This document shows, piece by piece, positions 17,239 to 25,723 of a stretch of 64,000 nt of DNA. Made by a program: the position numbers and the translations under genes. The first letter of the stretch is position 1; every line of letters starts with the position of its first letter. Source of the stretch: an uncultured Acidimicrobiales bacterium (GTDB taxonomy: Bacteria > Actinomycetota > Acidimicrobiia > Acidimicrobiales > SZUA-35); contig CAKZXA010000001.1 of NCBI GenBank assembly GCA_937922045.1, positions 62,001 to 126,000 of the forward strand. The letters are read 5' to 3'. The notes below the pieces were generated by a model. It had not been told where the DNA came from and did no database searches. It worked only from the letters and a program-made list of their open reading frames with translations.

Positions 17239-18774
17239 TTAGGTTGGGAACAGGCCGTAGACGAGGGAGAGATAGTAGGCCGCAGGCAGGGCGAAGAGCA
17301 GACCGTCGAGCCGGTCGAGCACACCGCCATGGCCAGGAATGATGGTTCCCATGTCTTTGATACCGAGATCTCGCTTGACCAACGACTCGGCCAGATCGCC
17401 CATCGGAGCGAGCAGCCCAACGACGGCACCGAGCAGAATCGCACCGAGGAAGTTCTCTTGGAACACATCGCCTATAGGCAGCACACCCAGTGCGAACCCG
17501 GTGAAGAGGGCGGCACAAAAACCAATCATCGTGCCCTCCCATGTCTTGTTTGGGCTGGCTGCGTGGAACTGTCTTGAGCCAAGAGCCCGCCCACCGATGT
17601 AGGCCATCGTGTCGGACGCCACGGTAATCACGATGGTGGCGACCAGAATCTCGATGCCGAACTCCTGTCGCAGCATGAGAGCAGCAAAAGAAGCGAGACC
17701 ACCGACCCAGAGCACGGCGAACACCGTCAAGCTGAGGTTCAAGACGGGTCGTTCATTGTCGGCACCGACGAGATACCACAAGAAGCCGAAGATCACGGTG
17801 AGAGCGATAACCAGGGGGAAGCCGGCGTCACCTCGGTAGAAAGCGGCAGCGGGAAGAGCAATGGTGGCGACGATTCCCAGAAGCGTTGCAGGACGAAGGC
17901 CCGCGATTCGCATGGCGTTGTACAGCTCGACCACAGCCAGGAGGGCCATCAACACAATCAGAACGAGCATCGGCGTTGGACCACCGAGCACGGCGAGTCC
18001 AAGCAAGGCCACCAAACCGACCCCGGCAAGGATCGCCTTCGGCAGATCACGGCCGCCAACCGGGCCAAGACCACCCATCCCGTAGTCATCTTCTTCTTCG
18101 TAGTAGTCGTAATACTCTTCGTCGCCCGGATCGATCTCGGGGCCCCGCTCATCGACCAGAGGGGGAGCCTCGTAGGCGGGCTGGCTTTCGGCGAAAACTC
18201 CGCCACCAAGTACTGGTGCACTAACCGGTGCTTGCTGCACGGCCGACCTGCCAGCGCTCACCGGCGCTGGGGTTTGGAGTGGACGTGGCGCTTCTGGCGG
18301 CGTTGTGTGCACGGTCGTCTGGGCCTGTAGAGCTTCGGTCTCACGAGGTACACGGGTGATACGGGCGGCCCTGCGGGCCGGGTCGGGCGAGTTGTGCGAC
18401 GAAACACCTTCCTCGTCAGCGAACACATCCGACAGGTCGGGACCTGACCATGACGGATCGTCGCCATGCCATGATGGGCCGCGGACTCGCTGCTCTTCCC
18501 CATCGCCTTCTGGACCGAGCACAGCAGGAATCTGACCGGTAGCCGGTGCCGTCCAGTGCTGCAGACCTGCGGCCTCAGCCTCGGCTGCAGCTTGGCGCTC
18601 CGCCTCGGTGGCGAGCGGCGCGACAACCACCTCTTCGCCGTCCTCATTGCGAACAACCGGAATCTTGCCGAACTGGTTGGGGTGAGGCTCAGGCGGTGGT
18701 TCGAAAAGATCGAAGATACTCTGACCGGCCTGTTCGTCCCGGTCCTGTTCATCCGGTGTGTATTTGTCAGCCAT
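17239..18774 (-). CDS. cdsA: Phosphatidate cytidylyltransferase with long disordered N-terminus
   Basis: Makes CDP-diacylglycerol for phospholipid synthesis in the membrane. Of 511 residues, about the first 235 are hydrophilic and Pro/Glu/Ala-rich, with an acidic Tyr-rich segment (DEEYYDYYEEEDDYG). The rest is a multi-TM domain with the family signature near the C-terminus: DLAESLVKRDLGIKDMG followed by IPGHGGVLDRLD, with ASPNKTWEG upstream. Family members are usually near 270 residues, so the N-terminal half is an addition. The ATG at 18774 has AAGGA 8 nt upstream. It lies between frr and dxr. Confidence 0.95.
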   Translation of the reverse strand: MADKYTPDEQDRDEQAGQSIFDLFEPPPEPHPNQFGKIPVVRNEDGEEVVVAPLATEAERQAAAEAEAAGLQHWTAPATGQIPAVLGPEGDGEEQRVRGPSWHGDDPSWSGPDLSDVFADEEGVSSHNSPDPARRAARITRVPRETEALQAQTTVHTTPPEAPRPLQTPAPVSAGRSAVQQAPVSAPVLGGGVFAESQPAYEAPPLVDERGPEIDPGDEEYYDYYEEEDDYGMGGLGPVGGRDLPKAILAGVGLVALLGLAVLGGPTPMLVLIVLMALLAVVELYNAMRIAGLRPATLLGIVATIALPAAAFYRGDAGFPLVIALTVIFGFLWYLVGADNERPVLNLSLTVFAVLWVGGLASFAALMLRQEFGIEILVATIVITVASDTMAYIGGRALGSRQFHAASPNKTWEGTMIGFCAALFTGFALGVLPIGDVFQENFLGAILLGAVVGLLAPMGDLAESLVKRDLGIKDMGTIIPGHGGVLDRLDGLLFALPAAYYLSLVYGLFPT

Positions 18775-18932
18775 ACTGGCCGTCCTTCCCATGCTCCAGC
18801 ACCCTCTACCTAAATGGCTATCTACGTAGATGGTCTAGAGAGTAAGGTCCAAGCGTCACGGAGGGGTTCCTCAGTGGTGAGGTACGCCCTCAGTGTCGTG
18901 ATCTAAGTGTAAACCGACTCGAGGGCGTCGTC

Positions 18933-19499
18933 TTACACCTCAAGGAGTTCTTCTTCTTTCGTTTGGAGCGCTTCGTCGATCGCGGCCTCCGACGATTGGG
19001 TCAGAGCGTCCAGCCGTTTTTCGGCCCGGCCCAGCTCATCCTCGCTCATTTCGTTGTCTTTTTCCGCGCTTTCAAGGTCTTTCCGACTCTCGCGGCGAAC
19101 ACTTCGAATCGCGATTCGGCCGTCCTCAGCCATCTTGCGGACAAGCTTGACCAGCTCCTTGCGCCGCTCTTCGGTCAAGGGCGGAAAGTTCAGCCGGATC
19201 GCACGGCCGTCGTTCGACGGTGAAACACCGAGATCCGAAATACGAATCGCTCGCTCGATACCATCAAGATTCGCCGGATCGTGGGGTGTGACCAACAGCT
19301 GGCGAGCTTCGGGCGCTGAGACCGACGCAACCTCGACGACCTTCATCATCACGCCATAGGCCTCAAGCTGGAGTTTCTCAACCAGCTGTGGAGCGGCTCG
19401 ACCGCTGCGGACCGAGGCGAACTCACTTCGCGAATGAGCGATTGCCTTCTCCATCCGCTCGGCGGCGTCGGCCAGAACCAGCTCTTCGATCTCACTCAT
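18933..19499 (-). CDS. frr: Ribosome recycling factor
   Basis: Splits post-termination ribosomes together with EF-G. The 188-aa product contains MEKAIAHSRSEFASVRSGRA, ARQLLVTPHDP, LGVSPSNDGRAIRLNFPPLT and RRKELVKLVRKMAEDGRI, all diagnostic. The ATG at 19499 (MSEIEELVLAD) matches homologues; a longer in-frame form adds 27 non-conserved residues. It is separated from pyrH by 226 bases in which nothing was recognised. Confidence 0.96.
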   Translation of the reverse strand: MSEIEELVLADAAERMEKAIAHSRSEFASVRSGRAAPQLVEKLQLEAYGVMMKVVEVASVSAPEARQLLVTPHDPANLDGIERAIRISDLGVSPSNDGRAIRLNFPPLTEERRKELVKLVRKMAEDGRIAIRSVRRESRKDLESAEKDNEMSEDELGRAEKRLDALTQSSEAAIDEALQTKEEELLEV

Positions 19500-19725
19500 C
19501 TCGTACACCCATCTTGTGCTGCTAACGAGACCCCACGCTCTCGGCATTGAAGCCTGAGTCCCGCTGCGATCGCACGGCATGATCAGCGTTGACGCTCTGA
19601 TCAGTCAGCGACCGACATTGGCGGGACCGCGCTAGCAGCTTGTCGGTTTGGTGGTGCTCTCGTACATCATTCCAGCGTCATTGCTCGCCGTTGCGACTAC
19701 AAGCACACTCTTGCTCACTCTGTTA

Positions 19726-20451
19726 CTACTGCACCACTGTACCGATTGACTGGCCACACAACAGGCCCCGGAGATTACCTTCCGCCATCAGATCAAACAC
19801 GACGATGGGAAGGCTGTGCTCTTTTGCGTGGGTGATGGCGGTCGGATCCATGACTCGCAAATCCTTGTTGAGCACGTCGAGGTAGCCAAGCTCATCGATC
19901 CGCACCGCGTCAGGATTGGACCGCGGATCGGCGGTGTAGATCCCGTCGACCCCACCGTGGGTACCTTTGAGCAGCACTTCAGCATCGACCTCGACGGCCC
20001 GCAGAGCGGCCGTGGTGTCGGTGGTAAAGAAGGGATTGCCGGTTCCGCCGGCAAAGATCACGACACGGTTCTTTTCGAGGTGGCGGATCGCCTTTCGGCG
20101 GATGTACTCCTCGGCGACCTGGGGCATTCGAATCGAGGATTGAACGCGTGTAGGCACACCCTTTTTTTCGAGCATGTCTTGAAGGGCCAGAGCATTCATC
20201 ACGGTGGCCAACATGCCCATATAGTCGGCCTGGGCCCGATCAATACCCCGCTCGGCGCCAGCCATGCCTCGCCAGAAGTTGCCACCTCCAACGACAACAG
20301 CTACTTCGATACGAAGATTTCGCCACACATCAATGATGTCGTCGGTGATTCGGTCAATCACCTGTTCATCGATGCCATGGCCTCTCTCCCCTGCGAAAGC
20401 CTCTCCCGAGAGCTTCAGCAGAATGCGGCGCCAGCGTGGTTCGGTGGTCAA
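19726..20451 (-). CDS. pyrH: UMP kinase
   Basis: Phosphorylates UMP to UDP in pyrimidine nucleotide synthesis. The 241-aa amino-acid-kinase-fold product has [56 protein letters not shown] and [11 protein letters not shown]. The start is TTG at 20451, supported by GGAGG 6 nt upstream. It lies between tsf and frr in the standard order. Confidence 0.96.
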   Translation of the reverse strand: MTTEPRWRRILLKLSGEAFAGERGHGIDEQVIDRITDDIIDVWRNLRIEVAVVVGGGNFWRGMAGAERGIDRAQADYMGMLATVMNALALQDMLEKKGVPTRVQSSIRMPQVAEEYIRRKAIRHLEKNRVVIFAGGTGNPFFTTDTTAALRAVEVDAEVLLKGTHGGVDGIYTADPRSNPDAVRIDELGYLDVLNKDLRVMDPTAITHAKEHSLPIVVFDLMAEGNLRGLLCGQSIGTVVQ

Positions 20452-20586
20452 GACAATCCTCCCTTGGATGTCTGTTGTCCGACGACAGCCGCCGAAGAAC
20501 TATGAGGAGCGTACCTAGGGCGCGTCGCGCTCGAAAGAGTCGCTACCTCACCGAAGGCTATAGGCGTTGTCGCTGAAGAGGTCGGA

Positions 20587-21366
20587 CTAAACGCCGACCT
20601 GGGCGAGCACAAAGCGAGTGATCGTGGCATCACCGATACGGGTAGCGACGGTTTCCTTGTCACCGAAGACACCCTGCTCAACAAGAACACGCTCGCCGAG
20701 CCAGGAATTGAGACGGCCTTCGACGATCTTGGGCCATGCGGCCTCAGGCTTTCCCTCGCTCTTCGTGATGTCCAACAACGCTGACTTCTCACGCTCAAGC
20801 TCATCGGCCGGAACTTCTTCGCGGTTGAGGAATGACGGCTTGGCAAAGGCGATGTGCATCGCAATTTCGTGGAGGGCTTCTTTGGTCAAGCCTTCGCCTT
20901 GAACCAGAACACCAGCCTTGCCACCACCATGGATGTAGGCATCAATCACCGAATCCGGGGTGGCTTCATAACGAACCACCGGACCCAGGTCGATGTTTTC
21001 CTTGATCTCCAGCTTGAGCTTCTCGAGGTCGCCGTCCAACTCGGAGACGGCCTCAGGGCCTTTGGCCAGAACCAGATCAGCCATCTCTTGAGCCAGTCGA
21101 CGGAAGTCGTCCGACTTCGAAGCGAAGTCGGTCTCAGATTTGAGATGAACGAGAGCGGCACCAGTGTCGTCTTGAGCGACGGCAACGATGCCTTCGCTGT
21201 TGTCGCGGTCAGTGCGGCCAGCCGCCTTGGCCAGACCCTTCTCACGCAGAACCTGCACGGCTGCGTCAAAGTCGCCGTCGGCCTCGGTGAGCGCCTTCTT
21301 GGCATCCATCATGCCAGCGCCGGTAGCTTTGCGCAGCGCTTGTACATCTTTGGCGGAAATAGACAT
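20587..21366 (-). CDS. tsf: Elongation factor Ts
   Basis: Nucleotide-exchange factor for EF-Tu. The 259-aa product starts with the UBA-like domain (SISAKDVQALRKATGAGMMD followed by AKKAL). It continues with KAAGRTDRDNSEGIVAVA, LVHLKSETDFASKSDDF and the dimerisation domain. Two consecutive ATG codons are available; the second (21366) has GAGG 7 nt upstream and is preferred. Confidence 0.96.
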   Translation of the reverse strand: MSISAKDVQALRKATGAGMMDAKKALTEADGDFDAAVQVLREKGLAKAAGRTDRDNSEGIVAVAQDDTGAALVHLKSETDFASKSDDFRRLAQEMADLVLAKGPEAVSELDGDLEKLKLEIKENIDLGPVVRYEATPDSVIDAYIHGGGKAGVLVQGEGLTKEALHEIAMHIAFAKPSFLNREEVPADELEREKSALLDITKSEGKPEAAWPKIVEGRLNSWLGERVLVEQGVFGDKETVATRIGDATITRFVLAQVGV

Positions 21367-21431
21367 CATAAAACCTCGGGGTGTTGCGTTCGTTCTGTTG
21401 CGTACGGTTCCGCGTTAACCGCGGGACATCA

Positions 21432-22418
21432 TCAGGCCTCGGGGGCAGCCTCAGCCTCGGGGGCAGCAGCTTCAACCGGAGCAGCCTCAGCTTCAGGGGC
21501 AGCAGCAGCTTCAACCGGAACAGCCTCAGCCTCAGGGGCAGCAGCTTCAACCGGAACAGCCTCAGCCGGGACGGCGTCAACCGCTTCTTGCTGGGCGGCG
21601 ATGCGAGCTTCACGAGCAGCTGCGTCAGCCGCGGCCGCTTCGCGAGCTGCGGACTGAGCCGCCGCGATCTCAGCTTCCTGCTCTGGAGTGCGCTCGTTTG
21701 AGGTGCCATCGGGGGCGCCGGTCTTGCGAGACCTCATCAACTTGCCCTCCGCCACTGCCTCGGCGACCACGCGGATCATGAGGTCTGCGGATCGAATGGC
21801 ATCGTCGTTTCCTGGAATCGGATACGTGATCAGGTCAGGGTCGCAGTTGGTGTCGACGAGAGCCACGAGCGGGATACCAAGCTTGCGAGCTTCGGTGACG
21901 GCGATGTGCTCGATGATGGTGTCGACGACGAAGACAACGCTCGGCATCTTGGCCATCGTCTTGATACCGCCGATGTTGCGCTCGAGCTTTTCCAGCTCGC
22001 GGCCGTAGCGAAGCGCTTCCTTCTTCGGCATCTCCTCGAAGTCGCCAGCGGCGCGCATGCGCTCGTACTCCAGCATCTTCGAGACGCGCTTTGAGATCGT
22101 CTGGAAGTTGGTCAGCATGCCACCAAGCCAACGTTGGTCGACGTAAGGCATCCCGACGGACAAGGCGTGGCGACGGATCGGCTCTTGGGCCTGCTTCTTT
22201 GTTCCGACGAAGAGCACGGTGCCACCATCGGCGACGGTGTCGCGGACGAAGGTGTAGGCGGTCTCGATCCGACGAAGTGTTTCCTCAAGGTCGATGATGT
22301 AAACGCCATTGCGGTCGCCGTGGATGAACCGCTTCATTTTCGGGTTCCAGCGCCGTGTCTGGTGACCGAAATGTACTCCGGCCTCAAGCATTTGCTTCAT
22401 GGTGACGACTGCAGTCAC
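21432..22418 (-). CDS. rpsB: 30S ribosomal protein S2 with long Ala/Glu/Pro tail
   Basis: Late-assembling 30S protein. The first 230 residues are a standard S2 ([72 protein letters not shown]). About 95 further residues form a low-complexity tail, with repeats of the type [15 protein letters not shown]. Such acidic-alanine tails occur in actinobacterial S2, but this one is long (328 aa total). The GTG at 22418 has GGAGG 7 nt upstream. It leads the rpsB-tsf-pyrH-frr group. Confidence 0.96.
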   Translation of the reverse strand: MTAVVTMKQMLEAGVHFGHQTRRWNPKMKRFIHGDRNGVYIIDLEETLRRIETAYTFVRDTVADGGTVLFVGTKKQAQEPIRRHALSVGMPYVDQRWLGGMLTNFQTISKRVSKMLEYERMRAAGDFEEMPKKEALRYGRELEKLERNIGGIKTMAKMPSVVFVVDTIIEHIAVTEARKLGIPLVALVDTNCDPDLITYPIPGNDDAIRSADLMIRVVAEAVAEGKLMRSRKTGAPDGTSNERTPEQEAEIAAAQSAAREAAAADAAAREARIAAQQEAVDAVPAEAVPVEAAAPEAEAVPVEAAAAPEAEAAPVEAAAPEAEAAPEA

Positions 22419-22551
22419 GTTTGTTCCTCCGGTTAGTTGTGGCCGATCTCAGCTCCAAACCCATCAGCCGCCTGGCGACTGTTGGGATCGAAGACCGTGG
22501 ATTCGGATCGACCGTCTTGTTTGATTCGTAAGGTTCAGCTCCTCAGCGCTG

Positions 22552-23235
22552 TCAGTACGGTGACGACAGGCGGCCTGAAGACCGGAGTGAACTATATCGC
22601 CTTGGCGGGGCGGACACGCCTTGGGCGACGGCTCCATGCATCGAGACAAGTCGAAGCGTGTAATCCGGGAGCCCCATGAAACCCTCTGGATCGACGTAGG
22701 TCGAGCCCAAGCGGGCGGTCAGATGAAATCCCTGGTCCGCCAGAGCGACTCGTTGCCCCTGGCCAACCTCGTCGCCACGCGAGACTTCGATAGTCGCGAG
22801 GTAAGCGTAGGTCGAACGCAAGGTGGGCTCGCCGGGGCCGGTTGGGTGCACCACGACGACAAACAAGTCGCCACCTACCTGGCCGGCGAAATCCACGGTG
22901 CCCACGGCCACCGCCACCACCTCATCACCTCGCGACGTGCCGTATTCGACACCGCGATTACCAGCACCATAAGGATTGGAGGGCGGACGGAAGGGGTCGA
23001 CGACAGCGGCGAGAACCGGGGGAATCCAGAACGACAGCTCATCCTCGAGCTGGAGCCTGGCACGTTCGAGATCGCTGATGGTCAATCGTTCAGCGGTTGC
23101 TCCCGCTGCTGGCGTCAACCCTCCAGGCAGCCCCACAACCGTTGCCAGCGAGAACGCCAGCACTAAACGCAGTGGCAACCGCAGCACCAAGCGCAGTGCC
23201 AACCGCAGGGCCACCGACACATACATCCGAACCAT
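22552..23235 (-). CDS. Secreted M23/LytM-fold protein with degenerate active site
   Basis: 227-aa product with an Arg-rich n-region and hydrophobic signal sequence (RLVLAFSLATVVGLPGG). A LytM-like domain covers about residues 75–195 (PFRPPSNPYGAGNRGVEYG, VGTVDFAGQVGG, STYAYLATIEVSRGDEVGQG). Active M23 enzymes show HxGxD, YAHL and HLHFE-type motifs. Here the equivalents read NRGVEY, YAYL and HLTARL, so most zinc and catalytic residues are missing. An M23-like gene next to rpsB is usual in actinobacteria. A non-enzymatic envelope role is inferred. AGGAGG lies 5 nt before the ATG. Confidence 0.8.
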   Translation of the reverse strand: MVRMYVSVALRLALRLVLRLPLRLVLAFSLATVVGLPGGLTPAAGATAERLTISDLERARLQLEDELSFWIPPVLAAVVDPFRPPSNPYGAGNRGVEYGTSRGDEVVAVAVGTVDFAGQVGGDLFVVVVHPTGPGEPTLRSTYAYLATIEVSRGDEVGQGQRVALADQGFHLTARLGSTYVDPEGFMGLPDYTLRLVSMHGAVAQGVSAPPRRYSSLRSSGRLSSPY

Positions 23236-23348
23236 GAAAACCTCCTGCCCGCCGCCGACCCGCAGGTCACAACAGTGGCGTATTGCAGGAGCCGCGACTC
23301 CGAGGAGGGCCTCGCTAGGGCAAGGGGAACTCGATTGCGAAAGACGAA

Positions 23349-24440
23349 CTAGGCGGAGACCCGTTCCGCTGCGTCGAACCGCGAGCGAAGCTGGAGAACC
23401 GCCTTGGTATGGATCTGACAGACGCGACTCTCCGTCACCCCGAGCACCTTGCCAATCTCGGCCAGGGTGAGGTTCTCGTAGTAGTACAACGTGAGCACGA
23501 TCTTTTCTCGCTCGCTCATCTTGTTGATTGCTTGCGCCAACAACTGCCTGACCTCAGCCCGCTCATAGGTCATGCCTGGACCATCGCGACGGTCGGCCAG
23601 CGTGTCGCCGAAGGTCAATGTTTCGCTGCCACCACCTGCCAACATCTCGTCGAGAGCGACCATGCCAAGCGAACTGATCTGCTTGTAGATGTTAGAGAGC
23701 TGAGTCTCGGTGATATCGAGCTCTTCTGCGATCTCAGAATCGGTCGGTGGGCGATGGTACTGGGCTTCCAACTTGGACATTGCCCGCTCAACCGATTTGG
23801 CCTTCGATCGCACCGATCGTGGCACCCAATCGATTGATCGCAGTTCGTCAAGAACAGCACCCTTGATGCGCGACACAGCGTAGGTCTCGAACTTGAAACC
23901 CCTCTCAGGGTCGAATTTCGTGATGGCGTCGATTAGACCGAACATGCCATAGCTGATGAGATCGGCCTGATCGACCGTCTGGGGCAGTCCGGCCGCAATA
24001 CGGCTTGCCACGTATTTGACGAGCGGAGCGTAGTAGACGATTAGATCGTCTCTGTCCGCCTGTTTTTCGGTCTCTTTAAATCGGGCCCAGACTGTACTGA
24101 GCTCGGATTCTGATTCAATTGCCACGGGTCCCGCCAAGGTGAGTGGATTCGTCGAGTAAGGAGCGGGAGTACTGGCCGCGATGACCTGATTCCCACGTAC
24201 CCACTCTCCGTCGGCGGACAACCACTCAACGTGAGCTTTCGTTGAAGAATTTCCCTTCGCACGCGGACCCTTCGCACGCGGACCCTTCGTACCCCGATCG
24301 GCAGGATTGGCAGATTCCTGGAGCAGTTCAGATGATGACGGCGACGGTGACGAAGATCGAGCGTCACTCTCGTCTTGCGGGACTCGAGGCTCGAAGCCGA
24401 GGGCGCGCAGGTACCTCGTTTTTGATGCGGCGGCGGACAT
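23349..24440 (-). CDS. whiG: FliA/WhiG-family RNA polymerase sigma factor
   Basis: Group 3 sigma factor. Region 2 (DDLIVYYAPLVKYVASRIAA, YGMFGLIDAITKFDPERGFK, DELRSIDWVPRSVR), region 3 (MSKLEAQYHRPPTDSEIAEE) and region 4 (REKIVLTLYYYENLTLAEIG, VTESRVCQIH) are complete. In Streptomyces, WhiG lies in the same rpsB neighbourhood and controls sporulation; in motile bacteria FliA drives flagellar genes. The N-terminus carries about 115 extra polar residues, including an in-frame 15-bp tandem duplication (KGPRAKGPRAK, DNA 24252–24290). The start is uncertain: ATG 24440 is used here, but GTG 24536 overlapping the dprA stop by 7 nt is possible. Confidence 0.9.
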   Translation of the reverse strand: MSAAASKTRYLRALGFEPRVPQDESDARSSSPSPSSSELLQESANPADRGTKGPRAKGPRAKGNSSTKAHVEWLSADGEWVRGNQVIAASTPAPYSTNPLTLAGPVAIESESELSTVWARFKETEKQADRDDLIVYYAPLVKYVASRIAAGLPQTVDQADLISYGMFGLIDAITKFDPERGFKFETYAVSRIKGAVLDELRSIDWVPRSVRSKAKSVERAMSKLEAQYHRPPTDSEIAEELDITETQLSNIYKQISSLGMVALDEMLAGGGSETLTFGDTLADRRDGPGMTYERAEVRQLLAQAINKMSEREKIVLTLYYYENLTLAEIGKVLGVTESRVCQIHTKAVLQLRSRFDAAERVSA

Positions 24441-24529
24441 GACCAGCGAGCCTAACGCGGTTCGGCCAGCGACGGCGTGAACCCGTAGCTGCTGTCGGAG
24501 CGTCTCGATGCTTGATGAACTAGCGAGCT

Positions 24530-25723
24530 TCAACACCGCCTACCGCCGTGTTCATCCGACACTTGAACCACGGTTGAACCGTCGGTCTCCACCAACCCCT
24601 CGAGGACCATACGCTGCACACCGCTGACCACAGATGCGGTGGTCTCACGAGATGCCAGGACCAACGTGCCGAGATGCACCGGGCCTTGCGACGTTTCCTC
24701 CAGAACCAAACGGACCAGGCGGGGAGCAACCCCTTCCACCTCGGGCACTCCACGCTCATTGGATTGAGGGTGTTTCGCACCTGCTCTCGAGTGGATGCCA
24801 CTCGGGTCGAGATGGTTGACCACGTCACCAGGTTCGACAAGCGGGATGGCGCCGTCTCGGAGAAGACCGTTTGTACCGCTCGACGCTGGGCTCAAGACAG
24901 AACCGGGAACCGCAAAGACCGGCAAGGCCCGCTCAACCGCCTCATCGGCGGTGAGCAGCGATCCACCCCTGTGGTGAGATTCGACGACGACGATAGCCGA
25001 TGAAAGAGCGGCGATAAGTCGATTCCGAGCCGGGAAGCGCCACCGCTCGGGGGTGGTTCCAGCGAGGCACTCCGTCAGAACCAGGCCGGATTGCGCCACC
25101 TCGTGCCACAGCGACGTATTGGCTTTCGGATAGACGACGTCAAGACCACTACCCACCACCGCCAGCGCCGAACCACCAGCATCGAGCACACCCCGATGAG
25201 CAGCCCCGTCAATGCCCAGTGCGAGACCGCTGACAACCGGCAGACCAGCCGAGGCGAGGTCCCGCCCAAGGTTGTAGGCCACGGTGCGGCCAACGCTCGT
25301 GCAACGCCTCGTGCCGACGACACCGACGGGCAAGGCCTTTCCCAGGATGCCTCGATCTCCATGCAGGAAAACAACGAGTGGCGGGTCGGCCTCCTGGGCG
25401 AACGGCCATTCGGCATCGAGCGGCGTCAAAAATCCGGCACCAATCGATGCCTGCTGTTCGCACAACAGTTCACCGTCGGCACTGGCCGCCTGCCGGGCCC
25501 AGCGTTCGAGCAGATCGAGGGTCTTGATCGGAGGCCGATCCCGTTGTGCACATATCTGGCCGCTCGCCAACATCTCCAGCGTCGTGATTGGATCATCATC
25601 ACCAAGAAGCCATCGCAGCCGAGCCGGGCCTACTTGCTCCAAAGAGGCCAAGATCAGCCGAGCAGCGAGGTCGGCTTCATACGGTGCCGCCTGGCGGGGT
25701 TCGCTGCGTCCAGATCGAGTCAC
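24530..25723 (-). CDS. dprA: DNA-processing protein DprA
   Basis: Loads RecA on incoming single-stranded DNA during transformation. The 397-aa product has an N-terminal SAM-like region and the Rossmann-like DprA domain (VGVVGTRRCTSVGR, VVSGLALGIDGAAHRG, VVGSGLDVVYPKAN, ERWRFPARNRLIAALS, ESHHRGGSLLTADEAVERA). A winged-helix-like C-terminus completes it. The GTG at 25723 overlaps the comM stop as GTGA. A longer in-frame reading adds 56 implausible residues. It is part of the comM-dprA pair. Confidence 0.94.
   Translation of the reverse strand: MTRSGRSEPRQAAPYEADLAARLILASLEQVGPARLRWLLGDDDPITTLEMLASGQICAQRDRPPIKTLDLLERWARQAASADGELLCEQQASIGAGFLTPLDAEWPFAQEADPPLVVFLHGDRGILGKALPVGVVGTRRCTSVGRTVAYNLGRDLASAGLPVVSGLALGIDGAAHRGVLDAGGSALAVVGSGLDVVYPKANTSLWHEVAQSGLVLTECLAGTTPERWRFPARNRLIAALSSAIVVVESHHRGGSLLTADEAVERALPVFAVPGSVLSPASSGTNGLLRDGAIPLVEPGDVVNHLDPSGIHSRAGAKHPQSNERGVPEVEGVAPRLVRLVLEETSQGPVHLGTLVLASRETTASVVSGVQRMVLEGLVETDGSTVVQVSDEHGGRRC

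Noticed and set aside
18820-18831. Perfect 12-bp palindrome ATCTACGTAGAT upstream of cdsA
   Set aside because: Could be an operator, but there is a single copy with no matching sites elsewhere in the window and no regulator linked to it.
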